Positions 26,001-34,000 of a DNA stretch of 64,000 nucleotides are shown here, piece by piece (position 1 is the first letter of the stretch; each line of letters opens with the position of its first letter). The stretch spans positions 310,001 through 374,000 of the forward strand of contig CAVOXR010000009.1 in the NCBI GenBank assembly GCA_963700475.1, read 5' to 3'. A program made the position numbers and the translations under genes. Below the pieces are notes generated by a model, which was not told the DNA's origin, made no database searches, and saw nothing but the letters and a program-made list of their open reading frames with translations. Source of the DNA: Prado023 sp963700475. GTDB lineage: Bacteria; Actinomycetota; Actinomycetes; S36-B12; CAIYMF01.

Positions 26001-27239
26001 TCACCCGAGCAGGGCCCAGCCCAGCAGCGCGCACCCCAGCACCACGAGATGGGGAGCCACCCGGAAGGTGAGCAGGGCGACGAACGCGGCGCAGGCCAGC
26101 ACGAGCTCCGTCCACCCGGTGATCCCCGCGATCCAGACCGGGTCGTAGAGGGCCGCGGCGAGCAGTCCGACGACCGCAGCGTTGACCGCGGCCAGCGCCC
26201 GGCGCACCCGCGCATCACCGGCCAGCCTGTGCCAGTGCCCGAGGACCCCCACCACGAGCAGGTAGCCCGGTAGGAAGATGGAGATCAGCGCCACGATCCC
26301 CAGAGCCGGTCCCCCCGCCACCGCCCCGAGGTACCCGGCGAAGGTGAACAACGGCCCGGGGACGGCGTTGGCAAGGCCGTATCCGGCCACGAAGTCCGCC
26401 TGGGCCACCGCACCGGAGCCGACCACGACCTCCTCGAGCATCGGCAGGACGACGTGCCCGCCCCCGAAGACCAGCGCCCCGGCGCGATAGAAGCCGGCGA
26501 CGAGGACGAGCCACTCAACCGGCCACACGCGGGTCAGCACAGGAAGTCCGACGAGTAGCACCACGAAAGCGGTGAGCGCCGCCGTGGGCACCCAGCGGGG
26601 CATCGCGGGCACACCCACTTCGGAACCCGAGGCCGCCGAGCGCGCACCGAGGTCGCGCACCAGCGCCAAGCCCAGCAGGGCGGAGATGAGCAGCACCAGC
26701 GAGGGCATCCAGACCGTGGGCACCGACAGGACGGCCATCGCCGAAGCGAGGGCCACCAACGCGCGCAGCCATCCCACGCACAGGGCCCGCGCCATCTGCA
26801 CGACGGCCTGGGCGACGACTGCGACCACAGCCACCTTCAACCCGGCAACGATCCCTGAGGGCACCACGACACCGCTGCCCACCGCCATGCCAGCGCCGAT
26901 GAGCAGAATGGCCGATGGCAGCGTGAAGCCCACCCACGCCCGCAGCGAGCCGCCGATGCCTGCACGCCGGAGTCCGACTCCCATCCCCACCTGCGAGCTC
27001 GCCGGACCGGGCAGGAACTGGGCCAGCGCCACCAGATCGGCGTACTGCGACTCCCCCAACCACCGCCGTCGCTCGACGAACTCCGTGCGGAAGAACCCCA
27101 GGTGCGCCACGGGGCCGCCGAAGGAGGTCATGCCCAGCCGCAGGAAGGCCCGGCCGACCCCTGAGGAGGGGTCCCCCACTCCCCGGGACCCCGCCTCAGG
27201 TGGAGGCGGTCGGTCCGGCACAGGCCCATCATCGCCCAT
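26001..27239 (-). CDS. chrA: chromate transporter (CHR family, two-domain)
   Basis: 412 aa, ten or more membrane helices in two homologous CHR halves. The first half begins FLRLGMTSFGGPVAHLGFF with the conserved SFGGP-x-AH and GESQYADLVALAQFLPGPASSQ; the second has a matching FGGGHVVLPMLEE and NAVPGPLFTFAGYLGA. Long CHR proteins export chromate, using the proton gradient, though many serve other anions. ATG 27239 (MGDDGPVPD) is taken over the TTG further upstream. The gene stands alone and diverges from the subtilase gene with 121 nt between. Confidence 0.88.
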   Translation of the reverse strand: MGDDGPVPDRPPPPEAGSRGVGDPSSGVGRAFLRLGMTSFGGPVAHLGFFRTEFVERRRWLGESQYADLVALAQFLPGPASSQVGMGVGLRRAGIGGSLRAWVGFTLPSAILLIGAGMAVGSGVVVPSGIVAGLKVAVVAVVAQAVVQMARALCVGWLRALVALASAMAVLSVPTVWMPSLVLLISALLGLALVRDLGARSAASGSEVGVPAMPRWVPTAALTAFVVLLVGLPVLTRVWPVEWLVLVAGFYRAGALVFGGGHVVLPMLEEVVVGSGAVAQADFVAGYGLANAVPGPLFTFAGYLGAVAGGPALGIVALISIFLPGYLLVVGVLGHWHRLAGDARVRRALAAVNAAVVGLLAAALYDPVWIAGITGWTELVLACAAFVALLTFRVAPHLVVLGCALLGWALLG

Positions 27240-27256
27240 CCGCCACGACAACGGGT

Positions 27257-27275
27257 TTAGGTCGCCTTAGCCTGA
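27257..27275 (+). promoter_or_regulatory. DtxR/IdeR-like element (weak)
   Basis: TTAGGTCGCCTTAGCCTGA matches the iron-box consensus at about 12 of 19 positions and shares TTAGGT and CCTTAGCCT with the element at 4985. It lies about 85 nt before the subtilase gene and just upstream of chrA. Confidence 0.25.
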
Positions 27276-27360
27276 CCGAACGACACCGTGGGACGCCCCG
27301 CGACGCCCGGACCCCCATACTGGTCACAGAACGCCGCATCCACCCCGCGAGGAGCCTGCC

Positions 27361-28931
27361 GTGCCCCGGTTCACCCGCCCGCTCATCGCGGGCGTCGCGG
27401 CCATGGCCCTGGTTGCCGGAGCATCTCCGGCGTGGGCGGACGACGCGACCCCGGGCACTGACCCTGCGACCGATTCCGCGAGCACCGGCTTGCCTGATTC
27501 CGTGACCCTTCCCGTTGCCGCTCGGGACGTGACCGACAGCGATGAGAGCCTCCGCTCGACGCGCAACGAGGTCTCGGTGATCGTGGACAACGGTGAGGGA
27601 ACGCCCACGGTCACCAAGCTGCGCGCGGACTCGCCATCCGAGGCCGCGGAACTGGCCGCGGACCTCGACGCCCAGCCGGGCGTGGTTGCCGCCCCCACGA
27701 CACGCCTTCGCGCCTTCGAGGCGGTCAACCCAGAGCCACTCGGCCCGATCCCAGTGGAACCTGCCCGATGGTGGGCGCCACCGATGCCTGGGCCTCGAAC
27801 CAGGGCGCCGGCGTCATCGTCGCCGTCATCGACACCGGCCTGGACGCGGCGCACCCCGACCTCGCCGGACGAGTCCTTGCCGAGATCGACCTGCTCCCCG
27901 ATGTGACCCCGGCTCCCGAGCAGAACGGGCACGGCACACGCGTGGCGAGCATCATCGCCGGCTCCCTCAACGCGGTCGGCATGGCGGGGGTCGCGCCGCA
28001 GGCCACCATCCTGCCGATCTCGGCCCTCGACCCCGCCGGGTACGGCGACAGCAGCACCGTGGCGCGAGGCATCATCGCGGCCGCGGATGCCGGGGCGCGG
28101 GTCATCAACCTCTCCCTCGGGGGCCCGGACAGGGACCCGATCCTGGACCAGGCCTGTGCCTACGCCTTCGCCAAGGGCACCGTCGTGGTCGCTGCGGGCG
28201 GGAACAGCTTCCTGAACGGCAACCAGGTGCAGTACCCCGCCGCATCGCCCAACGTGCTGGCAGTGGCCTCCGTGGACCGGACCGGCAACCCCTCAGGCTT
28301 CTCCAACACCGGGCCGCACATCGACATCGCCGCCCCGGGCGAGGGGGTCCTGGCCGCCCTCCCGGGGGGTGGGTACGACGAGGAGTCCGGCACATCGTTC
28401 GCGGCACCGCACGTCGCTGCGGCCGTGGCCCTCGTCCTCTCGGCCAACCCGGGGCTCAACGCCGCCGAAGCTGCCTCGGTGGTGCAGATGACTGCTGCCG
28501 ACGACATCAGCGGCAACGGTCGCGATGACCAGCTCGGCCAGGGAATCGTGCGTGCCGACCGGGCTGTGGCTGCGGCCCTCACGATGACCTCGACCGGTCT
28601 CCCGGCCAATGCCCGGGTGCGGCTCAGGGGCTTCAACGCGCTGGGCGAGCCGGGGCGCCGCGGCCAGGCCACAACTTTCACCGTCCAGGTCCAGGCCCGA
28701 TACCCCGACAAGGTCTGGCGGGGCGACCCCGTTCCCACGTTGGTGCGCTTCGAGTTCCGTCCCTCCGGCTCCCGCAAGTACCGACAGGTGGCTGTGGTGG
28801 CCTCCGGTGCCGACGGATGGGCGACGCTGCAGGCAGCACCTCCCCGCAGCGGGAAGTGGCGCGCGCGGGTCCAGCAGCCCACCGGACGCTGGAGCACGAG
28901 CGGAGCGGACTTCCTGAAGGTCCGTCGCTGA
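27361..28931 (+). CDS. secreted S8 (subtilisin-like) serine protease, frame-disrupted
   Basis: Signal peptide at residues 1-26 (MPRFTRPLIAGVAAMALV...AWA), then an inhibitor-like propeptide, then the catalytic domain with Asp in AVIDTGLD, His in NGHGTRVAS and Ser in GTSFAAPH, and a C-terminal beta domain. The propeptide and catalytic domain are in different frames. Restoring PLGPIQWNLPMVGATDAW needs two edits: drop one C from ATCCCAG near 27752 and one C from GCCCGATG near 27766. Both are extra C in a CC run. With these, the protein is complete. It should be exported, self-processed and degrade external protein. Confidence 0.85.
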
Positions 28932-28932
28932 G

Positions 28933-29682
28933 GTGTCGCGCTCGACGCACCCCTTCCTGGTGGGTGCCCATCCCCTGGCACTGGCTCATCGCGGAGGGGC
29001 GGCCGAGGCCGCCGAGAACTCCCCCGTGGCGTTCCAGCACGCCGTGGATCTCGGCTACCGCTGGATCGAGACTGACGTCCGGGCCACGATCGACGGGCAC
29101 GCGGTCGTCTTCCACGACGCCACGATGGACCGGACGACCGACGCCACGGGCGCGCTGTCGTCACTGCCATTGGCCGAGGTCCGATCAGCCAGGTTGGCCG
29201 ATGGACAGGCCCCGATCACGCTGCTTGAGGCGCTGGACCGGTGGCCTGACGTCCGTTTCAACGTCGACGTGAAGTCACACGACACGGTTGCACCCTTCCT
29301 GCGAGCTGTGGCCGACGCCGACGCGTGGGACCGCGTGTGCGCGGCCGCGTTCTCCACGGCACGACTCACACGGCTCAGGGAGCAGGCAGGGCCGCGGTTG
29401 GCGACGTCGATGGGTCCGTCGGAGGTCACCCGACTCGTCCTGGGGGCCCCCGCCCACTCCCCCGCCTGCGCCGCGCAGGTCCCCCATCGCGCACGGGGTG
29501 TCCCCGTCGTGACGCGCCGCTTCGTCCAACGGGCGCACCGCCGAGGTGTGCAGGTGCATGTCTGGACCATCAACGACCCGGTCGAGATGGAGGCCCTTCT
29601 GGACCTCGGCGTCGACGGGTTGGTCACCGATCGGCCAACCGCCCTGCGCGAGGTCCTCACACGCCGCGGGTCCTGGACCTAG
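28933..29682 (+). CDS. glycerophosphodiester phosphodiesterase
   Basis: 249 aa GDPD family enzyme, hydrolysing glycerophosphodiesters to an alcohol and glycerol 3-phosphate. Seen: AHRGG (catalytic His about 20) and ENS, IETDVRAT (metal Glu/Asp), VVFHDATMDRTT (second catalytic His), and a C-terminal VHVWTINDP barrel strand. No signal peptide, so cytosolic and UgpQ-like. It starts with GTG one base after the subtilase stop, which suggests cotranscription. It meets the next gene tail to tail with a 4-nt overlap. Confidence 0.9.
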   Translation: MSRSTHPFLVGAHPLALAHRGGAAEAAENSPVAFQHAVDLGYRWIETDVRATIDGHAVVFHDATMDRTTDATGALSSLPLAEVRSARLADGQAPITLLEALDRWPDVRFNVDVKSHDTVAPFLRAVADADAWDRVCAAAFSTARLTRLREQAGPRLATSMGPSEVTRLVLGAPAHSPACAAQVPHRARGVPVVTRRFVQRAHRRGVQVHVWTINDPVEMEALLDLGVDGLVTDRPTALREVLTRRGSWT

Positions 29683-30596
29683 GTTCCCGAGGTCCAGTCC
29701 GCCGATGCCACGAGGAACAGGTTCTCCTCATCGGACGCACGCATGTCGCAGGCGATCAACACGTCGCCGTCGGGCAGCACGACCAGGCCCTCGGGCTTGT
29801 CCGCGAGGCCCTTGACCCGGACCACGACCTCCGCCGAGAAGCTCCCGGCGAAGGGCTCGGCCGCAGGGGCGTGAGCATCGATCACGGCGAACGCGCTGCC
29901 CTTGTCACTGAGCACGACGAGATCACCACCGCCGACATCGGCATCGCTGAGGTCCGGGCACGCGTCGGCGAGGTCCGGATCGGGGTACCAGGCAGCCAGA
30001 GCGACGAGGTCAACCTGCCCCTCCCCCACGACCCAGGCCTCGTCCGGCGCGAGCCACCGGTCCGGGCCGAAACCCAGGGGCCGCTGGCCCGCGGGGCCGA
30101 ACTCCACGAGGGCCGCGGGATCCTTCTCCTTGACGACCAGCAGGCGGCCCCCGCGAAGGAGGACGACCCCCTCCGCGTGCGACGAGCCCGGATCGAGCCA
30201 GGACATGCGTAGGCCCGCATACCCTGTCATATCGGGTATATCGGACATCACGAGGGCAACTTCGGCGACCACGCGACGCTCTGCCGCAGCGACGAACTCC
30301 GCGCGGTTGGGTGCCTCCTGGACGAGCAGGACGCCACCAGCGCCGTCGGTGGCGACCGCCTCGAGCTGGGCGGCGCCGTCCTCGATGCGGGTGCCCGAGG
30401 CGCTGCCGAGCTCGACGGTCTCCCATGGGCCCCCCGACGTGCCCATCTCCGTGGACGCCCACGCGACGGCCCCTGCTCGGTCACCGATCGCGATGAGCAC
30501 CGGGGAGCCTCCGGGACCGCTACCATGGGCCAGTCCCGAGACCTCGGCCAGGGGAATCGTGCCCACGGCACGTGCCTTCACCTTGATGATCCTCAT
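29679..30596 (-). CDS. hypothetical protein, probable beta-propeller
   Basis: 305 aa from ATG 30596 (MRIIKVKARAVGTIPL). I do not recognise a named family. The chain is almost all short beta strands with repeats of the type GVVLLRGGRLLVVKEKD, GDLVVLSDKGSAFAVID and GLVVLPDGDVLIACD, which is how SMP-30, phytase-like or SdiA-regulated propellers look. No signal peptide or membrane helix. It diverges from rbpA. The frame extends upstream to 30746 through the rbpA promoter and is cut back for that reason. Confidence 0.6.
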   Translation of the reverse strand: MRIIKVKARAVGTIPLAEVSGLAHGSGPGGSPVLIAIGDRAGAVAWASTEMGTSGGPWETVELGSASGTRIEDGAAQLEAVATDGAGGVLLVQEAPNRAEFVAAAERRVVAEVALVMSDIPDMTGYAGLRMSWLDPGSSHAEGVVLLRGGRLLVVKEKDPAALVEFGPAGQRPLGFGPDRWLAPDEAWVVGEGQVDLVALAAWYPDPDLADACPDLSDADVGGGDLVVLSDKGSAFAVIDAHAPAAEPFAGSFSAEVVVRVKGLADKPEGLVVLPDGDVLIACDMRASDEENLFLVASADWTSGT

Positions 30597-30633
30597 CGGC
30601 GCATCATCGCGCGTTTGGGGTGGGCGTTGCCGG

Positions 30634-30660
30634 GGAATGTAGGACATGTCAATCGTTGTT
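30634..30660 (+). promoter_or_regulatory. SigR-like promoter before rbpA
   Basis: GGAAT at 30634-30638; GTT occurs 16 nt and 19 nt later (30655 and 30658). The consensus for the thiol-stress sigma factor SigR is GGAAT-N18-19-GTT. rbpA is a known SigR target in Streptomyces. About 80 nt separates it from the start codon. Confidence 0.4.
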
Positions 30661-30738
30661 ACTCGCTTGTGCGGCTTCATCCAGCCGCCGGGTGCGTGAC
30701 GGGCCCTATCGGGCACACATGCGGAAAGGCACGACATC

Positions 30739-31095
30739 ATGGGCAACGGCGCTGTTCGCGGGACGCGGCTGGGATCGACCAGCTACGAGAGCGATGCGGG
30801 CGTGGACTTCGCGACCCGTCAGATGACCACCTACGACTGCGCGTCGGGGCACGCGACCACGCTGCCCTTCTCCGACGAGGCCGAGATCCCCTTCGACTGG
30901 GAGTGCGCCACCTGCGGCGGACCGGCCGTACTGCGCAACGGTGTCGAGCCCGAGCGCAAGCCGGAGAAGCACGTGCGCACGCACTGGGACATGCTGCTCG
31001 AGCGGCGCACTCTGGCTGAGCTCGAGGAGGTCCTCGAGGAGCGCCTCGACGTCCTGCGCGAGATGCGTGGCGAGGAGATCCGCCGCTCCGCGTGA
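30739..31095 (+). CDS. rbpA: RNA polymerase-binding protein RbpA
   Basis: 118 aa actinobacterial transcription factor that binds RNA polymerase and the group 1/2 sigma factor and stabilises the open promoter complex. Seen: basic/flexible N-terminus with RGTRLGSTSYE, core domain with zinc-like cysteines (DCASGH and CATCGG), a basic linker EPERKPEKHVRTHWDML, and the sigma-interacting C-terminal helix LAELEEVLEERLDVLREMRG. ATG 30739 is the usual start. The upstream SigR-like motif suggests induction on thiol stress. Confidence 0.96.
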   Translation: MGNGAVRGTRLGSTSYESDAGVDFATRQMTTYDCASGHATTLPFSDEAEIPFDWECATCGGPAVLRNGVEPERKPEKHVRTHWDMLLERRTLAELEEVLEERLDVLREMRGEEIRRSA

Positions 31096-31099
31096 TCGG

Positions 31100-31624
31100 C
31101 TAGTCGTTCGGACCGGCGATCTCGCCGCGCACGACCCTCGGACCGGGTTCCGGCTCATCGCCGGCCCGGTCCGTTGCGTTCCCACTCGTCGCGGCGGTCG
31201 TGGTTGAGTCGGCCTCCACGACCTCCCCGGGGATCACATCCCCAGGGACGACAGTCGTTCGCGGGGCGCCCGTGGCGTCGGTCACGGTGATCACCGAGAC
31301 ACCGCGCTTGCGCATCGCAGCCTCGGTGCCACGCAGGAGGTGCCCGGAGACCCACCTCTGGATCGGCGGGACCAGCAGTGCCAGGCCCACGAGGTCGAGC
31401 ACCAGCCCGGGCAGCGCTATGAACACACCCGCGGCGATCCGCCACCCACGGACCGGGGGCAGGCTGCGTGCGCCCCACCGGATCACCGCGAGGCCGGCCA
31501 CGACATCCAGGACCAGCACCATCAGCGCCACGGGACCACCGAACCGGTCGACCAGCGCAAGGACGGCGGCCACCTCCGCGACCGTCAGCAGCGCGAGGAG
31601 TGCGAGCGTGAGGAACCGGGTCAT
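31100..31624 (-). CDS. FxsA family membrane protein
   Basis: 174 aa. Helices at about residues 4-22, 28-46 and 69-93, with the family segment VGLALLVPPIQRWV ending the membrane part, then a Thr/Ala/Glu-rich cytosolic tail. FxsA affects phage exclusion in E. coli, but the actinobacterial role is unknown. Its start overlaps the stop of the mannosyltransferase gene as ATGA (31621-31624), so it is translated with it. Tail faces rbpA, 4 nt apart. Confidence 0.85.
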   Translation of the reverse strand: MTRFLTLALLALLTVAEVAAVLALVDRFGGPVALMVLVLDVVAGLAVIRWGARSLPPVRGWRIAAGVFIALPGLVLDLVGLALLVPPIQRWVSGHLLRGTEAAMRKRGVSVITVTDATGAPRTTVVPGDVIPGEVVEADSTTTAATSGNATDRAGDEPEPGPRVVRGEIAGPND

Positions 31625-32424
31625 CCAGCGCCCCCCGCCGCACCGCGCCTCGAAGCCCGAGCCTCTCGACGGCGACGGACAGCCGCCCGAGCCTTCTCGG
31701 TGCGCTCCTGGGCACCCCACACGGTCACCCGCCACAGGGCCTCGCGCACGATGCTGCCGCTCATCTTCGAGGTTCCGTACTCGCGCTCCACGAAGGTGAT
31801 CGGGACCTCGACCACGCGCATCCCCGACGCCACGGTGCGCCGGGCCATGTCCACCTGGAAGCAGTAGCCCTGCGAGGCCACGTTGTGCAGCTCGAGCGCG
31901 CGAAGCGTGCTGGCGCGGAAGACCCGGTACCCGCCGGTCGCGTCGTGCAGCGGGACGTCGAGGGCCATCCGGGTGTACGCATTGCCACCACGGGAGAGGA
32001 ACTCGCGCGACTTGGGCCAGTTGACCACCTCGCCGCCGGGGATCCATCGCGAGCCCAGCACCAGATCGGCGTCGCGCAGCGCGTCGAGCATGGTGGGCAG
32101 CTGCTCAGGCTGGTGGGAGCCGTCGGCGTCCATCTCGATCAGCACGTCGTAGCCGCGCTCCAGGCCCCAGGCGAAGCCAGCCATGTAGGCCGCAGCCAGG
32201 CCCTCCTTGCCCAGGCGGTGCAGGACGTGGATGTGGTCGTCAGCGGCCGCGAGCCCGTCAGCGATCGCCCCTGTGCCGTCCGGTGAGTTGTCGTCGGCCA
32301 CGAGGATCTCGGCCTCGGGCACCGCCGCCCGGACACGTGCGGTGATCCGCTCGACGTTCTCCATCTCGTTGTACGTCGGGATGATCACCAGGATCCGGCC
32401 GAGGTCGGCGAACTGCTCAGTCAC
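31621..32424 (-). CDS. polyprenol monophosphomannose synthase (GT2, Dpm1/Ppm-like)
   Basis: 267 aa, cytosolic face of the membrane. Makes polyprenyl-phosphate-mannose from GDP-mannose, the donor for lipoglycan and protein mannosylation. Seen: N-terminal VIIPTYNEMENV, ADDNSPDGTG, DXD motif EMDADGSHQP (Asp pair about 105-107), and SRWIPGG with the later EREYGTSKMSG that are typical of Dpm1. No C-terminal membrane anchor is present. GTG 32424 gives MTEQFAD. In mycobacteria this domain is fused to an Lnt-like domain; here lnt is separate, 1.6 kb upstream on the same strand. Confidence 0.88.
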   Translation of the reverse strand: MTEQFADLGRILVIIPTYNEMENVERITARVRAAVPEAEILVADDNSPDGTGAIADGLAAADDHIHVLHRLGKEGLAAAYMAGFAWGLERGYDVLIEMDADGSHQPEQLPTMLDALRDADLVLGSRWIPGGEVVNWPKSREFLSRGGNAYTRMALDVPLHDATGGYRVFRASTLRALELHNVASQGYCFQVDMARRTVASGMRVVEVPITFVEREYGTSKMSGSIVREALWRVTVWGAQERTEKARAAVRRRREARASRRGAAGGAG

Positions 32425-32472
32425 CACACCATTGTCCCATGCGTCCCGCACACGGGAGTCGGGCCGGCAGCC

Positions 32473-32739
32473 TCAGCGGGGCGACGCCCGCCTGCTCGCG
32501 AGCTTCTCCTCGAGGTGGGCGCGATCGGCCAGTACCGCCTGTCGCTGCTCCTGGGACAGCAGGTCCAGCCGCAGCCCGGGCGCCTGCGGGCCGTACTCCT
32601 CGATCTGTTCGAGCACCTCGTCGGCCGAGCTCGCGGAGCGCAGCTCGAGCCAGGTCCCGACTCCCCCATACGCGATCGACTCCACGAGGAAGACGACGAT
32701 CAGCCCCACAATCGTCAGCACGCCGATGACCCATTCCAT
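32473..32739 (-). CDS. small single-helix membrane protein
   Basis: 88 aa. ATG 32739 has GGGAGG upstream. Starts MEWVIGVLTIVGLIVVFLVESIA, one membrane helix, followed by a cytosolic helical part with EVLEQIEEYGPQ and LSQEQRQAVLADRAHLEEKL. No family recognised. It precedes the mannosyltransferase gene on the same strand by about 48 nt and could be cotranscribed. Confidence 0.65.
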   Translation of the reverse strand: MEWVIGVLTIVGLIVVFLVESIAYGGVGTWLELRSASSADEVLEQIEEYGPQAPGLRLDLLSQEQRQAVLADRAHLEEKLASRRASPR

Positions 32740-32820
32740 GACGGCACCTCCCGCCACTTCCACGGTACGCCGCCGCGATTGGCATCGGAAGGGCTCCGGG
32801 CGGCCGCGCCGGCCCGCGCC

Positions 32821-33081
32821 TCAGCGGGCGTCGCGGCGGGCCTTGCGACGACGGCGCCGGCGCATCACACCGAGGCCGAACCACACGATCGCGCCGAACA
32901 CGGCCACGACGATCGTGTAGAGCCACAACGGCCAGGTGAAGCCCCAGAAGAGGAACTTGAACTCGATGGACTCGGTGTTCTGGAGGATGAAGATGAGCAG
33001 GACAGCCAGTCCGCCGATCGTCGCGATCGCACCGGCTCCGATTCCGCCCTTGGATTCGGTGGCATCCGTGTCGAGGTCCAT
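32821..33081 (-). CDS. LapA-domain (DUF1049) membrane protein
   Basis: 86 aa. Two membrane helices (IATIGGLAVLLIFILQNTESI and WLYTIVVAVFGAIVWFGLGV) separated by the conserved EFKFLFWGF-type loop, then a very basic tail RRRRRRKARRDAR. LapA proteins in other bacteria work with LapB in envelope assembly; in actinobacteria only a membrane role is known. Read in the same direction as the small membrane gene 81 nt downstream. Confidence 0.82.
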   Translation of the reverse strand: MDLDTDATESKGGIGAGAIATIGGLAVLLIFILQNTESIEFKFLFWGFTWPLWLYTIVVAVFGAIVWFGLGVMRRRRRRKARRDAR

Positions 33082-33247
33082 CGCACTCCCCTACCATTGA
33101 AGGGCTCCGCCCGGATGGCGAGCCCGCTCGGCCTTCGGCGCCAGTGTGCCAGAGCAGGTGGGTCGTGTGAGGGATCTCGCGACGCCCGGATGCGCCTCGG
33201 CCCCGGGCTGGTAGCGTCGCAGACATCGGCAACGAGAGGCGGCCACC

Positions 33248-33628
33248 ATGGCACGCAAGGTTCGGATCGGACGGGTCGAGGACTTCCCCGCGGGGGTCAT
33301 CACCGAGCGTGAGGTCGAGGGCGAGAAGGTGATCGTGGTCCAGGACGCCGAGGGACTATGCGCCGCGCACAACAAGTGCCCGCACCTGGGCCTGTCCCTC
33401 ACGTCCGGGCCCGGCGGGCGCAAGTACGCCGACGGGGTCATCCAGTGCCCGTGGCACAACTCCCGGTTCGTGGTCAGGAGCGGCGAGAACCTCGACTGGG
33501 CGCCCGGGGTCGCCGGCCGGTCGATGCCCTCATGGTCGCGCAAGCTGATCTCCGCAGGGCGCAAGCCGGCGCCGTTGACCACCTACACCGTCATCGTCGA
33601 GGACGACGAGGTCTTCATCGAGATGTGA
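33248..33628 (+). CDS. Rieske [2Fe-2S] domain protein
   Basis: 126 aa, soluble. Cluster-binding residues are in KCPHLGLSL (Cys, His) and CPWHNSRF (Cys, His). No membrane helix, so it is not the cytochrome bc1 subunit; it resembles stand-alone ferredoxins of oxygenase or nitrite-reductase type. No oxygenase or reductase lies beside it. ATG 33248 follows a GAGAGG site. It converges on the next gene with a 20-nt gap. Confidence 0.88.
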   Translation: MARKVRIGRVEDFPAGVITEREVEGEKVIVVQDAEGLCAAHNKCPHLGLSLTSGPGGRKYADGVIQCPWHNSRFVVRSGENLDWAPGVAGRSMPSWSRKLISAGRKPAPLTTYTVIVEDDEVFIEM

Positions 33629-33648
33629 GGATCACGCGATCCTCGCGC

Positions 33649-33921
33649 TCAGGCGGAGGGCTTCTTGATCGCCAGGAGGCCGAAGACCGCCAGGGCGGCT
33701 GCGCCGATCTGCAGTGCGAGCTTGATCCAGTCGATCCCCGAGGTGTCGCCGACTCCCAGCATCTGGGCGATCGCACCGCCGACCAGGGCACCGACGGCCC
33801 CGGCGACGATGGTGGCGAAGATCCCGATGTCCTGCTTGCCCGGCATCACCAGGCGGGCCAGCGGGCCGATGATGATGCCAGCGAACAGCGCCCCAATGAT
33901 GGTCCCGATCCATGCACCCAT
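33649..33921 (-). CDS. GlsB/YeaQ/YmgE family stress-associated membrane protein
   Basis: 90 aa with three hydrophobic helices. Family signature GAWIGTIIGALFAGIIIGPLARLVMPG and GAVGALVGG is clear. Transglycosylase-associated in name only; roles are in stress response. ATG 33921 has TAGGAGGA upstream. The hydrophobic tail ends in KKPSA. Confidence 0.85.
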   Translation of the reverse strand: MGAWIGTIIGALFAGIIIGPLARLVMPGKQDIGIFATIVAGAVGALVGGAIAQMLGVGDTSGIDWIKLALQIGAAALAVFGLLAIKKPSA

Positions 33922-34000
33922 GACGTCTCCTCCTAGGCCGGTGATTCGGGATGAGTGTGACACGCATCACTCCCGGGAGGGCGCCCGACACGGTGAGCGA

